Of a DNA stretch of 64,000 nucleotides, positions 1-10,500 are shown piece by piece. Position 1 is the first letter of the stretch. Each line of letters begins with the position of its first letter. The position numbers and the translations under genes are program-made. A model generated the notes under the pieces. The model saw nothing but the letters and a program-made list of their open reading frames with translations. It did no database searches and had not been told where the DNA came from. The stretch covers positions 3,155,400 to 3,219,399 of the forward strand of contig CM065177.1 of assembly GCA_033026295.1 (NCBI GenBank), given 5' to 3'. This DNA is from Channa striata (Eukaryota > Chordata > Actinopteri > Anabantiformes > Channidae).

Positions 1-112
1 TGCATATTTAAACAATGTTATTTCCAAATTACGCCTTTATTTCAGTATGCTTGTTAGAGTACATAAGCAGAGGGCTTCTTTAAGAGCCCCCACACACACT
101 GACAGTTACTAC

Positions 113-170
113 TGTGTGTGTCTGTGTGTGTCTGTGTGTGTCTGTGTGTGTCTGTGTGTGTCTGTGTGTC
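113..170. repeat. 10-bp TG-rich minisatellite
   Basis: Five to six head-to-tail copies of the decamer TCTGTGTGTG. Several overlapping short open frames here are only translations of the repeat. No gene is seen around it. Confidence 0.9.
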
Positions 171-253
171 TCGTCTGCACAGTTTTCAGGTCACTATCAC
201 ATTTTATTACGAAACACATGGTCAGGCTTCAGTGCTATGTAAAAGCTTCATAA

Positions 254-256
<3 letters not shown>

Positions 257-286
<30 letters not shown>
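257..286. repeat. (TG)n microsatellite
   Basis: An uninterrupted TG dinucleotide run of about 15 units, 90 bp after the TG-rich minisatellite. Confidence 0.95.
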
Positions 287-287
<1 letters not shown>

Positions 288-1204
288 ATGTCTTTTATAT
301 TGGAGGCTTCAGGTTCAATAATATGATAATAGCATTATTTGTTTTTATGTGTCAATTGGAAAATGCTGAATTTAAAAGAAAGGAATAAGGAAGAAAACAT
401 GGTGAATGGTTTGCACAGGTGTGTTTTTTCAGTTTCATCTTTGATGCTTGGGCAGTGCTGGTGTAAGAGGAAGCACAGCAGGCTCCAGCTGAAGGCTGAG
501 TGTTCTTCGCAGACTGCTCACCTCCTCACAGAGAGGGCACAAAACGTGTTGCCTGAAATTGAGTTTACTTGCATCATTCTTACTTCTGCTGTTGCACACG
601 GGTGGAGCCAGAGGCGACACCGAACAAACACGCTATTATCCCATTATCATACACTTACTATTTCCAAAAGGATTTTTACAAAACCATTTAAATCATTTTA
701 CAAATGGACCGTTCGATCTTCAACGTGTGTCCCAGTCGCAGGGGAATTGTAATATTTCCCTTTTGTGAGGAGGGTAAATAAAAAAAAGGTCACAAAAAAA
801 CGCTCTACTATAAAACTGTAAAATATTAATAATAAAAATCCAATAATTAGCAAATCACTTAAAACATCAGTTGGGTAAAAAAATTGTCAACATATCAAAT
901 GTTGAACGTGAGAAATGTGATTGCCTTGAAAATGTGTTGCTCATTTTGAACTGAATGGCAGAAGCATTTAAAAAAACCTTGGGACAGGGGTATGTGCACT
1001 GCTGCATCACATCAAAGACCACATGCTTTAATTTTGAAAATACATACAAATTTGCCGGTCTACACTTTTAGAGGCTCATTTCTGGTGTCTTTTACTTCCT
1101 GCAGGCAGGTCAGTTTAGCACCTGGACTTTTTTACCGCTGAGCCTCGCAGCTGGAACATCTACACAATTGTGCTGCTGATATAAACGAGACCGTCCATTA
1201 AAAC

Positions 1205-1510
1205 ACACGGACTGTGTTTACATGCACTGAAATCAGCTTTCTCAGCAAGACACCTGAAAACAGACTGAGAAACAGTCTATATTGGGATATTTCACGTTGG
1301 GAAAGTCAATCATTTAAACTTCTATGTGGCATTAGATAAAGTTTTGACACACTTTGTTTCCTGTGTGAAGCATTTCATTAAGCACATGTCCAGCTGGAGA
1401 AAGCTGATTAGAAACCTGGTTTCGGTTTCTAATCAGCTTTCTCAGACAGAAATCCACCTCATTCCCTACCCTGACTTCAAAAAGCAGCTTTTCCATTTAT
1501 TGTCCATTTT
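1205..1510. repeat. Palindromic MITE-like repeat with 20-bp hairpin
   Basis: The block opens with a GTTTACATGCAC-type end. At its centre is a perfect inverted repeat: arm 1397-1416, 7-nt loop, arm 1424-1443. Similar text recurs at about 2600-2680 and 35100-35290, so this is a dispersed family and not a unique hairpin. No coding capacity is visible. A non-autonomous DNA transposon is the likeliest identity (inference); the superfamily is not determined. Confidence 0.6.
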
Positions 1511-1905
1511 TAAGGTGAGTAACTTACTTGTTCATTACTGGGATATCAGGTGACCTTGGCTGAAAATAAGTAAGATATTTCAGGAACACTTTTACCTATG
1601 AAAGAGTATTTTGAACCCAGGACTTTAATAAACGAGAAAAAAATTCTGTTCATTTTCCACTGTTTAATATTTCAAACCATGGTTGGCGTTGTTGGAATTT
1701 AGCTATGCTTGTTTTGGCTGCGGATTTGTTTGCCATTACATCTGGTTGGTGGTGTTGACAATGCATTTGAAGGTAACCTGGGAGGTCTATACAATATTAA
1801 CCTCTATATTGTCCTTTCTGTCCATATTTCTATAGCAAATTTACACAAAATGAATTGCCCAAAATGAGCATGACTGAATTTTTTGTTAGTAATTTGGATA
1901 GTTGT

Positions 1906-1977
1906 GGCTCGTTGGTGTAGGGGAATGATTCTTGCTTTGGGTGGAAGAAATGCCGCGTTCAAACCCTTGATGAGCCC
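1906..1977 (+). pseudogene. Decayed tRNA-Pro-like sequence (TGG anticodon position)
   Basis: The 72-nt block starts GGCTCGTTGG and ends GAGCCC, so the acceptor stem still pairs. An anticodon loop TTTGGGT places TGG where tRNA-Pro has its anticodon. The anticodon stem has a mismatch and the T stem no longer pairs properly, although TTCAAAC is still recognisable. It is most likely a tRNA pseudogene or the head of a tRNA-derived SINE; a functional gene is unlikely. Confidence 0.55.
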
Positions 1978-2579
1978 AGGGATTCCACTGGCACTCTTGA
2001 TTGTCCTGAGTTTAGTCAGTGTTGAGGGGTACTGCAAGGTGACTTTGTATGCCAAAGCATGCACCTGGCAACCACATCATTTAGGGTTGGAGAACAACTG
2101 CAAAGCAAGACAGTAGTTGTGTTCTTGGAAGGTGGCAATATATATTTTTCCCAACCATTTAAAAACAATACAAACTGATAAAGGTAATAATTACAGATGT
2201 AGCAGCTCAGAACTGCTGCCCTCAGCTGCCTGTCAGGGAGGTTTCACTCGATTGTTATGAAGTTCTCAGCTTTGTATCAGCAGCCCCCCTTCTCATGTTG
2301 CCTGACAAGGCAAATTTTCTTATTATCCTTTTTTTATTTTCTGATGTGGAAACAAAATGTCATTGACATACATATCTTAAAACACAGTAAAAAGAAATTA
2401 ATACACTAAAGACTGAATAAAGCCACAGTACAATAATAGCATATGTTAAACAACATATATAAATATTGTACAAAATCACTGTGAACATCCAGACTGGTAT
2501 AATTGGTTATGTTTGGTGTTCTGCTTTTCCATTCTTAATTTCCTGTTCTTTTCCCATTTCAATTCCCATTCCCAACATT

Positions 2580-2690
2580 GTCCATTAAGCTGGGTCTCCG
2601 CAAAACAGAGACTGCTCTCTGACAGAAATCTTCCGGACTCCCTACCCCAATTTCAGAAAGCAGTTTTCCCATTTGCATGGCACTTAAGCA
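2580..2690. repeat. Second partial copy of the MITE-like repeat
   Basis: Text around 2610-2680 (GACAGAAATCT, then CTCCCTACCCC, then AGCAGTTTTCCCATTT) closely parallels 1444-1500. The copy lacks the perfect palindrome, so it looks truncated. Confidence 0.45.
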
Positions 2691-2699
2691 ATTAGCTTT

Positions 2700-4139
2700 G
2701 TGGAGGAAGCTGCCTGGCACCTGTAAATGCACTTATTCCCTTTAATGCAGCATATTATTCAGTATTAGCGATGCTTTCACAGATGCTGTGGCTTTAGATC
2801 TGTGCACTTACAACAGGTCAGCTGGTTCCTCTCCTCTGTGATATCGAATATGCAGTGTCCATGATTATTAGGACAATTCACATTTTGATTGATCAGGACA
2901 GGACCGTTTTCGATTCAATCCTTTTTAATTGAACTAGAACTCAGGAGGAGGTGGCGTCTCTGGATCTCATTTATATAGGATTTATATATAGGATTAATTG
3001 TTATAAACTTACATATGAGGATGCAGTGACAAACTGTGTTAATTAACGGGTTTTCAGAGGCTTTCCTGATTCCAAGCAGTGTTTTTAAGGCAGTGCTGCC
3101 CAAGGTCCTAAAAAACAAAAGTTTGTTGAGTATTAGTTTTCAATTTTGTCCCCTGTGAACCGAGATGATTAAATGATTCGCAAATAACTGTGATCTGTTA
3201 TTTATATTTTACAAAGCATCTGAACTGTTTTTGGAAATTGGATTGTATAAATTGTTGAAACTGCCTTTGTGACTGCTCTTTTGTGCTTTATTATATCACA
3301 TAAGAACAGTTTCTTGATGTCACCATTAGTAAATGATTTCCACCACCCTTCATATAACTGTGGAGTGTGATGGACTTAACTGAATTATTCAGAGGTGTGT
3401 TTTTTTAAACGCACATGATAAATAATGGGCGTAATTCAAGGAGCAGTTCAGAAGGCAGTTACATACACATCAGACATATTTCATGATGTCAGCCTGAGGT
3501 ATATCTTTCACCACACATTCATAGAAACTTATAGTACGCGTCAATTATAAATATTGCATTTTTGCATCCATTAGAGAAAGATCTTGATACGCAGCTGCCT
3601 ACCATCTGTGAATCAGAGAGAGCTTGAATGGTGATGAACTGTGCAGTTGTTGGTGAGAGAACATAAACTTAAGGATCAAAGTGGTTTGGGATTGTGACAA
3701 GATGAGTTATGATACATAGTTGTGCTGGAGTGAGTTCGTTTTGGATCTGATTTCTGACAAGCCCGTACTAATCCGTCACAGTTATTAAGCAGTATGAATC
3801 AACACAAACCCCACTTTCTCCTAAATTCCAGCTTTTTGCAGGTTAAGGTTTAAAAATGATCCTATGTCCAGCAGGCCTGAAGTGTCACCGTGTAAACCAA
3901 CAGGCAGTAATGCACTCGTCACTTTTAAACCATGTGGGTCAATCAGAAGCTTGGATATAACTGAGATATTTAATTTGGTTTTGTACTAATTACAGTATTA
4001 GGCATGTTCTGTGCCTTGCTTTTGCTTAGCTCACTGCCCTTAACTGAGCAGGTGGTAGGTCCCAGTTAGCCGAAGCTAAGAAGGGTGAAAGGAGGTTGCA
4101 GCTTTTACAATATTTAAACAATATATCACTTGTTCTTTT
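2700..4139. other. Intergenic stretch, nothing recognised
   Basis: AT-rich sequence with only short, composition-driven open frames on both strands. No splice-flanked coding segment or RNA gene could be supported. Confidence 0.5.
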
Positions 4140-4290
4140 TCCATCCATCCATGGAGAGACATATACAGACAGACAATCATTCACACTCACATTCACACCT
4201 ATGAGCCATTTAGAGTCACCATTAACCCAACGTACATGTCTTTGGACTGTGGGGGAAACAGATTCAGTTAACTTCCCAGCTGTGAGGTGG
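4140..4290 (-). repeat. Dispersed repeat, LINE-tail type with CCATCCATCC end
   Basis: It begins CCATCCATCCATGG and carries the phrases CACATTCACACCTATG, TTTAGAGTCACC and CATGTCTTTGGACTGTGG, which I know as a very common teleost interspersed repeat. A related fragment in the opposite orientation lies at 4690-4805. The family name is not certain. Confidence 0.6.
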
Positions 4291-4394
4291 CTCGGCTAAC
4301 AACCAGTTTATGGTTTTGTTATTTAATACCAGCTTCTTGCACTTACTCCTTCCTACTGAGCTGCTTGATTTTTTATGTTTTTCAGAGCCAAACA

Positions 4395-4530
4395 TACAGT
4401 AATTTCTTATTTATATAAAATAGCCACTCATATAGTGCTATTATCCAAAGCCCTTTACAATGTTGCTTCTCATTTACACGTTCACACACCGATGGTGGTG
4501 GCTGCCATGCAAAGACACAGCATGTCATGC
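4395..4530. repeat. Dispersed repeat (TATCCAAAGCCCTTTACAA type)
   Basis: It contains TATCCAAAGCCCTTTACAA followed by TTCACACACCGATGGTGG and CTGCCATGC, a widespread teleost repeat signature. A degraded relative may lie at 57775-57890. No coding sequence. Confidence 0.55.
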
Positions 4531-4689
4531 ATGATTACCACTGGGCCTAGTGGCAGATATGATAGGGACCAACTCAATCGTATTTTGGGCTAATAAGAAC
4601 AGACAACAAGCTGAAACCACCAGCCTGTGATTTGCATGCAAGACAACAAAAACATTTTCTTGAGTTACTTTCCCGATCATGCAGGCATC

Positions 4690-4805
4690 AGAATCCCCTG
4701 GTTTGAATTGTGCTCAGGCTTCCTCCTACAGTCCAAAGACATTCATGTTAGGTAAATGCTCCCCAGCACTGAACATGATAAGCAGGTACAGATAATGGAT
4801 GAATG
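4690..4805 (+). repeat. Fragment of the same dispersed repeat, opposite orientation
   Basis: It carries CTTCCTCCTACAGTCC, AAAGACATTCATGTTAGG, GATAAGCAGGTA and terminal ATGGATGAATG, matching in reverse complement the order seen at 4140-4290. The internal part is missing. Confidence 0.55.
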
Positions 4806-7399
4806 AAAAAATGACATCCACTTGTTTCAAGCAGAACGACTGCAGGACAGACTCAGTCCTTCTTAATGTGTCTCTCATCTGGCCTGAATGCCTTGGACCC
4901 ACTTGGCAGGAGCTGAATGATGTGCTCAGGAGTAGAACATCTGGGATAAACTGACTAAGCTGGAGCTCCTCGATGCCTCGACAGTAAAAATAGCAACAAA
5001 CTTATAAAAAACTCCAAACTATTAAGGAATTGTTTTAATTTAAGTTCCAGTGAACAGCAGAAGTCCCTCAGGCAGTATCCTCTTTTTTTCTGAGGTTTGG
5101 AAACATTATTTTTTCAGACAGCAAGAGACATCAGGCAAAACCAGGTGAGTGTCTGGAGATAGAGAGAGAGGAGTATTCATATTTTTAATCAATGCAAAAG
5201 AAATGAGCCCTTCCTTAGTAATGCATGCAAACCAAGAATAAAACATTTTGCTCACATCTATTATGAATACCAGGAATAATTAGAAATGTTTGTCCACCAG
5301 GTGTCTAGTGCATCTGTTTGCCTTTGTTTACTCCTGTTTCTCTTTGATTCTCTCCAAACCCAACCGGCAGAAAATATCATTCACCTTAAGAAGAGGAACA
5401 GATGGAGAAGAAACCAAAACCATCTACGGGGAAACAACTAGCTATAAGACAAGAGTGAAGTGACCTCATTGCCAGATACAAAGTGACACACACTACTTGA
5501 CCTGAATTTACACAAACACTGTCTCACTTTGTTCAAACACAGAGCAGGTTTCGTCTTAGAGTGAATAATTTTTCAGCAGAAATAGGCCCCGGAAGAGACC
5601 AGCACAAAAGGATAAATTAATAATATGTGATAATACAGCTTCCATACCTAAACTTCTACAGGCTGAAAAGTAAATGGCTAATGGTCTCATTATATTGTGA
5701 GTGCAAATATAATAGGCTTATAAGATCATTACCGTTCAATGTGCAAAGAGAAGAGCATTCTCTCAGCATTTGTCCACTTTTTTAGTAAGTCAAAAACAAA
5801 CTTTCATTAGGTTTTAATTTGGAAATGATAGCATTCTTTAACAAACCTTCTCAATTTTTTTGAAACCTGGGTTGTAAGAAATGTGGTTTGTTATTCCTAT
5901 TTACAACTGACTTTACATTATTTCTGTTGCAATTAACTATGAGATGGAAAAAACTGATGCCCAAATCTTCTCATCCAGTGTAATATTTATTCCAAGATGT
6001 CAGTCATGACTAGTGTATAGATCATAAAACGCTACGTGTTCGGTTAATCAAGCAACAGTAAATCAAACAGCTTGAAATGTTAAGGTTGTGACTATTGAAT
6101 TACTAGGTGATGTATGAGATGATGTAGCTCCCATTTCCCAGCAAAACAGGTTAGAATACTGCATTTAAGGGAGATTTTGTGTGTTTTTAAGGGGATTTTA
6201 ATTTATGATTACATGTCTGCTCGATTCATCATTTTGCAACAGATCACAAATGTAATTTAGTACTGAATGTGTTTAAACTATAATCAGATATTTTCTTTCC
6301 CTTCTTTTTCACAGGACGTTGCAGAACTGAGCAATGCTGCTTTCAAGTGGCGACTTCAGTCATTACAGAATCATGCACTACACTCTCCAAAGATTTTTTG
6401 TACAATAAATTAATTGTAAAATACTGATGATTTGTGATACCAGGTTTCACACATGTTAAAGCCACATAATCAATAAAGATGGATCAGATGCATCAGTTCC
6501 ATTTCAGGATTTATCACACAATCTTGGGTTTAAAAGGACACAAGATTGAATGCAAGAGTGTGTAGGTTTCAGAATTTGAAATCCCAGGTTTCTTCTTGTA
6601 GCATGAAACTGAAAAACAAAACCTAAAATTGTCAGTAGAAGTATATTAGAGTTCTGGCTGTGGTGCCAAGTGGAGGAGAATTGATGCATGTAGTCAATAG
6701 CATAAAAGAAAGTGAAAAGATCAAAAAGAATTAATATAGAGAAGTGTTCAGCATCGCAGACGGTGTGTTGATGAGTGGATTTTAGCAGTCTCAATTCTGT
6801 GAAGACACTGCCCTTACAAAAATGAAGCATATTTAAGTATACCATTATTAAGCTTCATTAAAGCTAAAAAGCAGTAAAAACACTTTTAGTTTACTTTTTA
6901 TGTACTTCTAAGATATGAATGAATCCAAAATTGTACATAAGATATATACAAAAATTTAAGCACGTTTGACCTTGTCCTGTACTTTGACGTGAATATGCTT
7001 AGCATATAAGTATATTGTAACTTTTTATACTTGGCCTATGTTTGTACTTACATTAAAGAAAATGTCACCATGGCACTCAAATAAATTTACAATGTCTAAA
7101 AGTGGCACTAAAACAAGTTCAGAAAGTGGAATTGCAGAAGCTGTCAACATCCCAGTGTCATGCTGCAGAATGACTCTGGGACTGATCAGACACTTGCTCA
7201 ATGGTACTGAGTGATGGATAAATCTAATGCAAGATACTGCATACAGCTGTTTAATTATATTAAGTCAGAAGATCTGTTGATTTTGTGCTCAGTTATAATG
7301 TAATTGTCATGGGGTGTTATAAGAATGCGCTGTTTTGCTCTGTAGTATAACGTTTTGCCTATTAATTCATTTTAAAAGATTAGAGGTCATGATTTGGTA
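4806..7399. other. Intergenic stretch upstream of cops8, nothing recognised
   Basis: AT-rich. Short open frames such as the one on the minus strand at 6504-6845 have no domain-like content and no splice support. Distal regulatory DNA for cops8 cannot be excluded, but no specific element is visible. Confidence 0.45.
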
Positions 7400-7512
7400 G
7401 TTTGTGTTTCACCCAGCTGGTGGCAGCAACGCATCTGATGCAACAACCTACTACAATGTGTATGGTGTGAGCGTAGAAGAAGAAGTTTCCGGCGCAACAG
7501 CTAGGCATCATC
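7400..7512 (+). promoter_or_regulatory. cops8: Probable cops8 promoter and 5' UTR
   Basis: Directly upstream of the cops8 start codon. An ETS-type core TTTCCGG lies at 7486-7492 and no TATA box is evident, as expected for a housekeeping gene. The transcription start is not determined; the extent given is an estimate. Confidence 0.4.
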
Positions 7513-10500
7513 ATGCCTACTGCTGTGATTATGGAGGAAAATTTTGATAAATTATTAGAGCAGTGTGAAGCTCAAGAGCTTGAGGTAAGCTTTAATTTGT
7601 GAAACTCTTAATATTTTGTGCTAACGACAAATGCATTGCAGACTTTTCTTCTTGGATCTTTGATTATAAACTCACTGTTGCTGACTTCAGCTAGCTATCT
7701 TCTGGCCAGTTTAAGCTAGCGCTATGGCTAAGGCGCTAGCTCGAAGCTAACTTTACTGTCAGAAACTTTTACAGTATCATACGATACAAGTTGGCTCATG
7801 ACTGAATATGTGCCATTGATATCAGTAAACTCAGACTTCCGATAAACGCAGGTTAATTGTTGAGTGCCGTTGCCTTGTGCTAATAGCAGAAAGTCATTAG
7901 CGACTTAGCTAGATGTCCACAGATTTCTCATTAAACATACTTGCTGCTAAACCCGATGAATTATTGTATCTGGGTTCTTCTAACGTTATAAGTTATCAGA
8001 TGTGGATCGAGGTAATCCTAGGACTGAACTTAAACATTTATATAAAGCTAGATAGAACGATATGCTATATTATTAGTTGGGGCTAAGGAAGACAACACAA
8101 CCTAAGACTAGATGGTTCGTACTTTCTGTAAGAAGTGGTCTGTAGCAAACATTTCCGTGTTCTTCCCTGTCACAGAATGCTCTTTAAAATGAATCATGTG
8201 GAATGTTAAGAAGCTAAAGTCTGACTTCCTGATTATTTTAACTGTAAGTTGTAATGTCAAGCTGCATTTTTTTCCACAGGCCCCAGGAGGCATCGCAACA
8301 CCTCATGTCTACGCTCAGTTGCTGGCACTGTATTTACTTCATAATGACATGTAAGCAAACTCTGTCTAGAGCAGCAGTTTTTTTTATATGTAAAATGTTT
8401 ATTACTCTTATTGTTATTGTAATTATCAGTGGTGTTATTAGTAGTACTATCATCAAACTTATGCTAACATGTTGTCTTTGCAGTTTTTAGATTTTCCAAA
8501 GAAAATACATATTTTAAGAAAAAATATAATGCTAATGAACAATTAGAATGCTCCTTTTTCTTCTAGATATTCTTCTATATATTCTAAATTAGTTTTTCAC
8601 TGTAAAGACATAGTTGTTGGGATTATTGATACTAGCTTATGTGCCAACTAGACTATAAAATAGATTTCAAAGAATGTGTTTACGTCAATAAAGAGGTTTG
8701 CCAGGATTAAACAAATGGAACCTGTTGCATATGTTAATGATGTTTAGTTGCTAAATATTGACCATAGCCATATCACACAATTAGGCATCATCAATGTATG
8801 TTAAATGTCCCTAACTTGGATCTCCCATTGTGCTATGATCACTATGCTTACTTATGATTTAAGTGACATTTCTTGCTGTAACCATGAACAAAGATTGATT
8901 GAAATGAATGCCCATGTCTATTTAGATACATCAGTACAAACATATCATTTATTGCTGTTCATCCCTGTGAATTTTCTGTGTGTTGATTGACATGTTATGT
9001 TGGTTTTATAGGAATAATGCCAGGTATTTATGGAAGAGGACTCCCCAGTCAATAAAATCGGTATGTTTGTCATGTGAGGCTCTCGTTGCCTGTCCCGTGC
9101 TACTCTCATGTTACATGAAAAGGAACATAAAGTCACTGCAACTTTGCCACTTTGCTACTTTCCAGCTTTGAAATGCTCCATCAGTTATGACATCTTTTTT
9201 TAACCTTGATGCATTTAATACAATTAATATTTATAAAGTTTTTTTTTTTAAAGAGATTAACCATGGATGTCTGACATCAGGTAGATTCTATTCAAGCACA
9301 TATTAAACATATTCAGTGCTGAAAACACACCACAGTTGTACCTATTACAGAAACACAGCTGAACAGTAGGTTCATATTATAGTAAACGTATTCAGTGTTG
9401 TTTTCTGCACTGTTTTCTGCCACAACAACTTGAGCCTGCTGACTTACATTTTTTATAAGATGTTTACCTTTGCAATTGCATGTTGATTATATCTACACTA
9501 CTGTTTATCCTGTCTTCAGCTGAAGGTTTAGGAGATTGTGTTATAAAGTTAAGTCTGTTCTTTTTATAATGGACACAGGAAAAAAATTTAATCAGTGCAA
9601 TGCAGTAACTGGAGTATCTGGGTGTGACTACTGTTTAAGACAGTAGGAAAGCCCAATCTTGTTAACTGTAGCCTTGTTTTGAAATGTTTTCCACTTTTAT
9701 ATACAGGCAAACCCTGAGTTAACAGCTATTTGGGCAGTGGGCCAGCGCATTTGGCAGCGAGATTTTCCAGGAATCTACACAGCCATTGCAGCTTACCAGT
9801 GGACGGAATCTATTCTTCCAGTCATGGAAGCCCTTCGAGGTAAAAGAAAATCCTACCTTATCTGATGTTTCACTGTCATCTGTATTACATGTCATAAAGC
9901 CTTTCACCTTGGTAAAATTTACAAATAATATTTCAATGGTTCACACATTCCTCCACAGGATTTAGAATTACAGTCAGCAGGGGGCACTGGTTGAACACAC
10001 TACTAACTATGAGTTGAAGTGAAGGGAAATAAAATGTGTTCAAATAATTAAAGGAGTGATTCTTTGTAAGATTAGAAATGTCCACCACTATGGCATATCA
10101 GTGTCATGAAGAGTAGCCCTAGTTGTTACGCCACAGTAGTCGGAGTAAGATACGTGTGTGCATGTTCACATACCACGTGTGAATCAGATTCCTTATCATG
10201 ATGGAACTGAACATTTAAATTTTTCAGATGTGTGGCATTTTCACACATGGGCCTTGTTTATCTTTTTATTTAAAATTTATTTTAAAAGGTTTTATTGGCC
10301 ATGTAATCCATGTAAGTGTTAGGGTCATTGTACCATGCGCTGGGTCCCTTGTGCAAGAGTTTAAGAATAGTTTCTCACTCATGTTTATGGTACGTCATGT
10401 TGATCTGTTAGCAATGCTTATGTACAGTATTTCATAAGGCACTTGGGGAAACCAGGGATACTATTTGCTAGAAAGAGGTATGGGATTTTAAAGCTGTTTA

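Noticed and set aside
47..321. Cys/Val-rich short frames near the left edge
   Set aside because: They are translations of TG-repeat microsatellite DNA.
5370..5460. Short lysine-rich segment near 5390-5455 that looked exon-like
   Set aside because: No convincing acceptor/donor pair or similarity to a known protein; too short to support.
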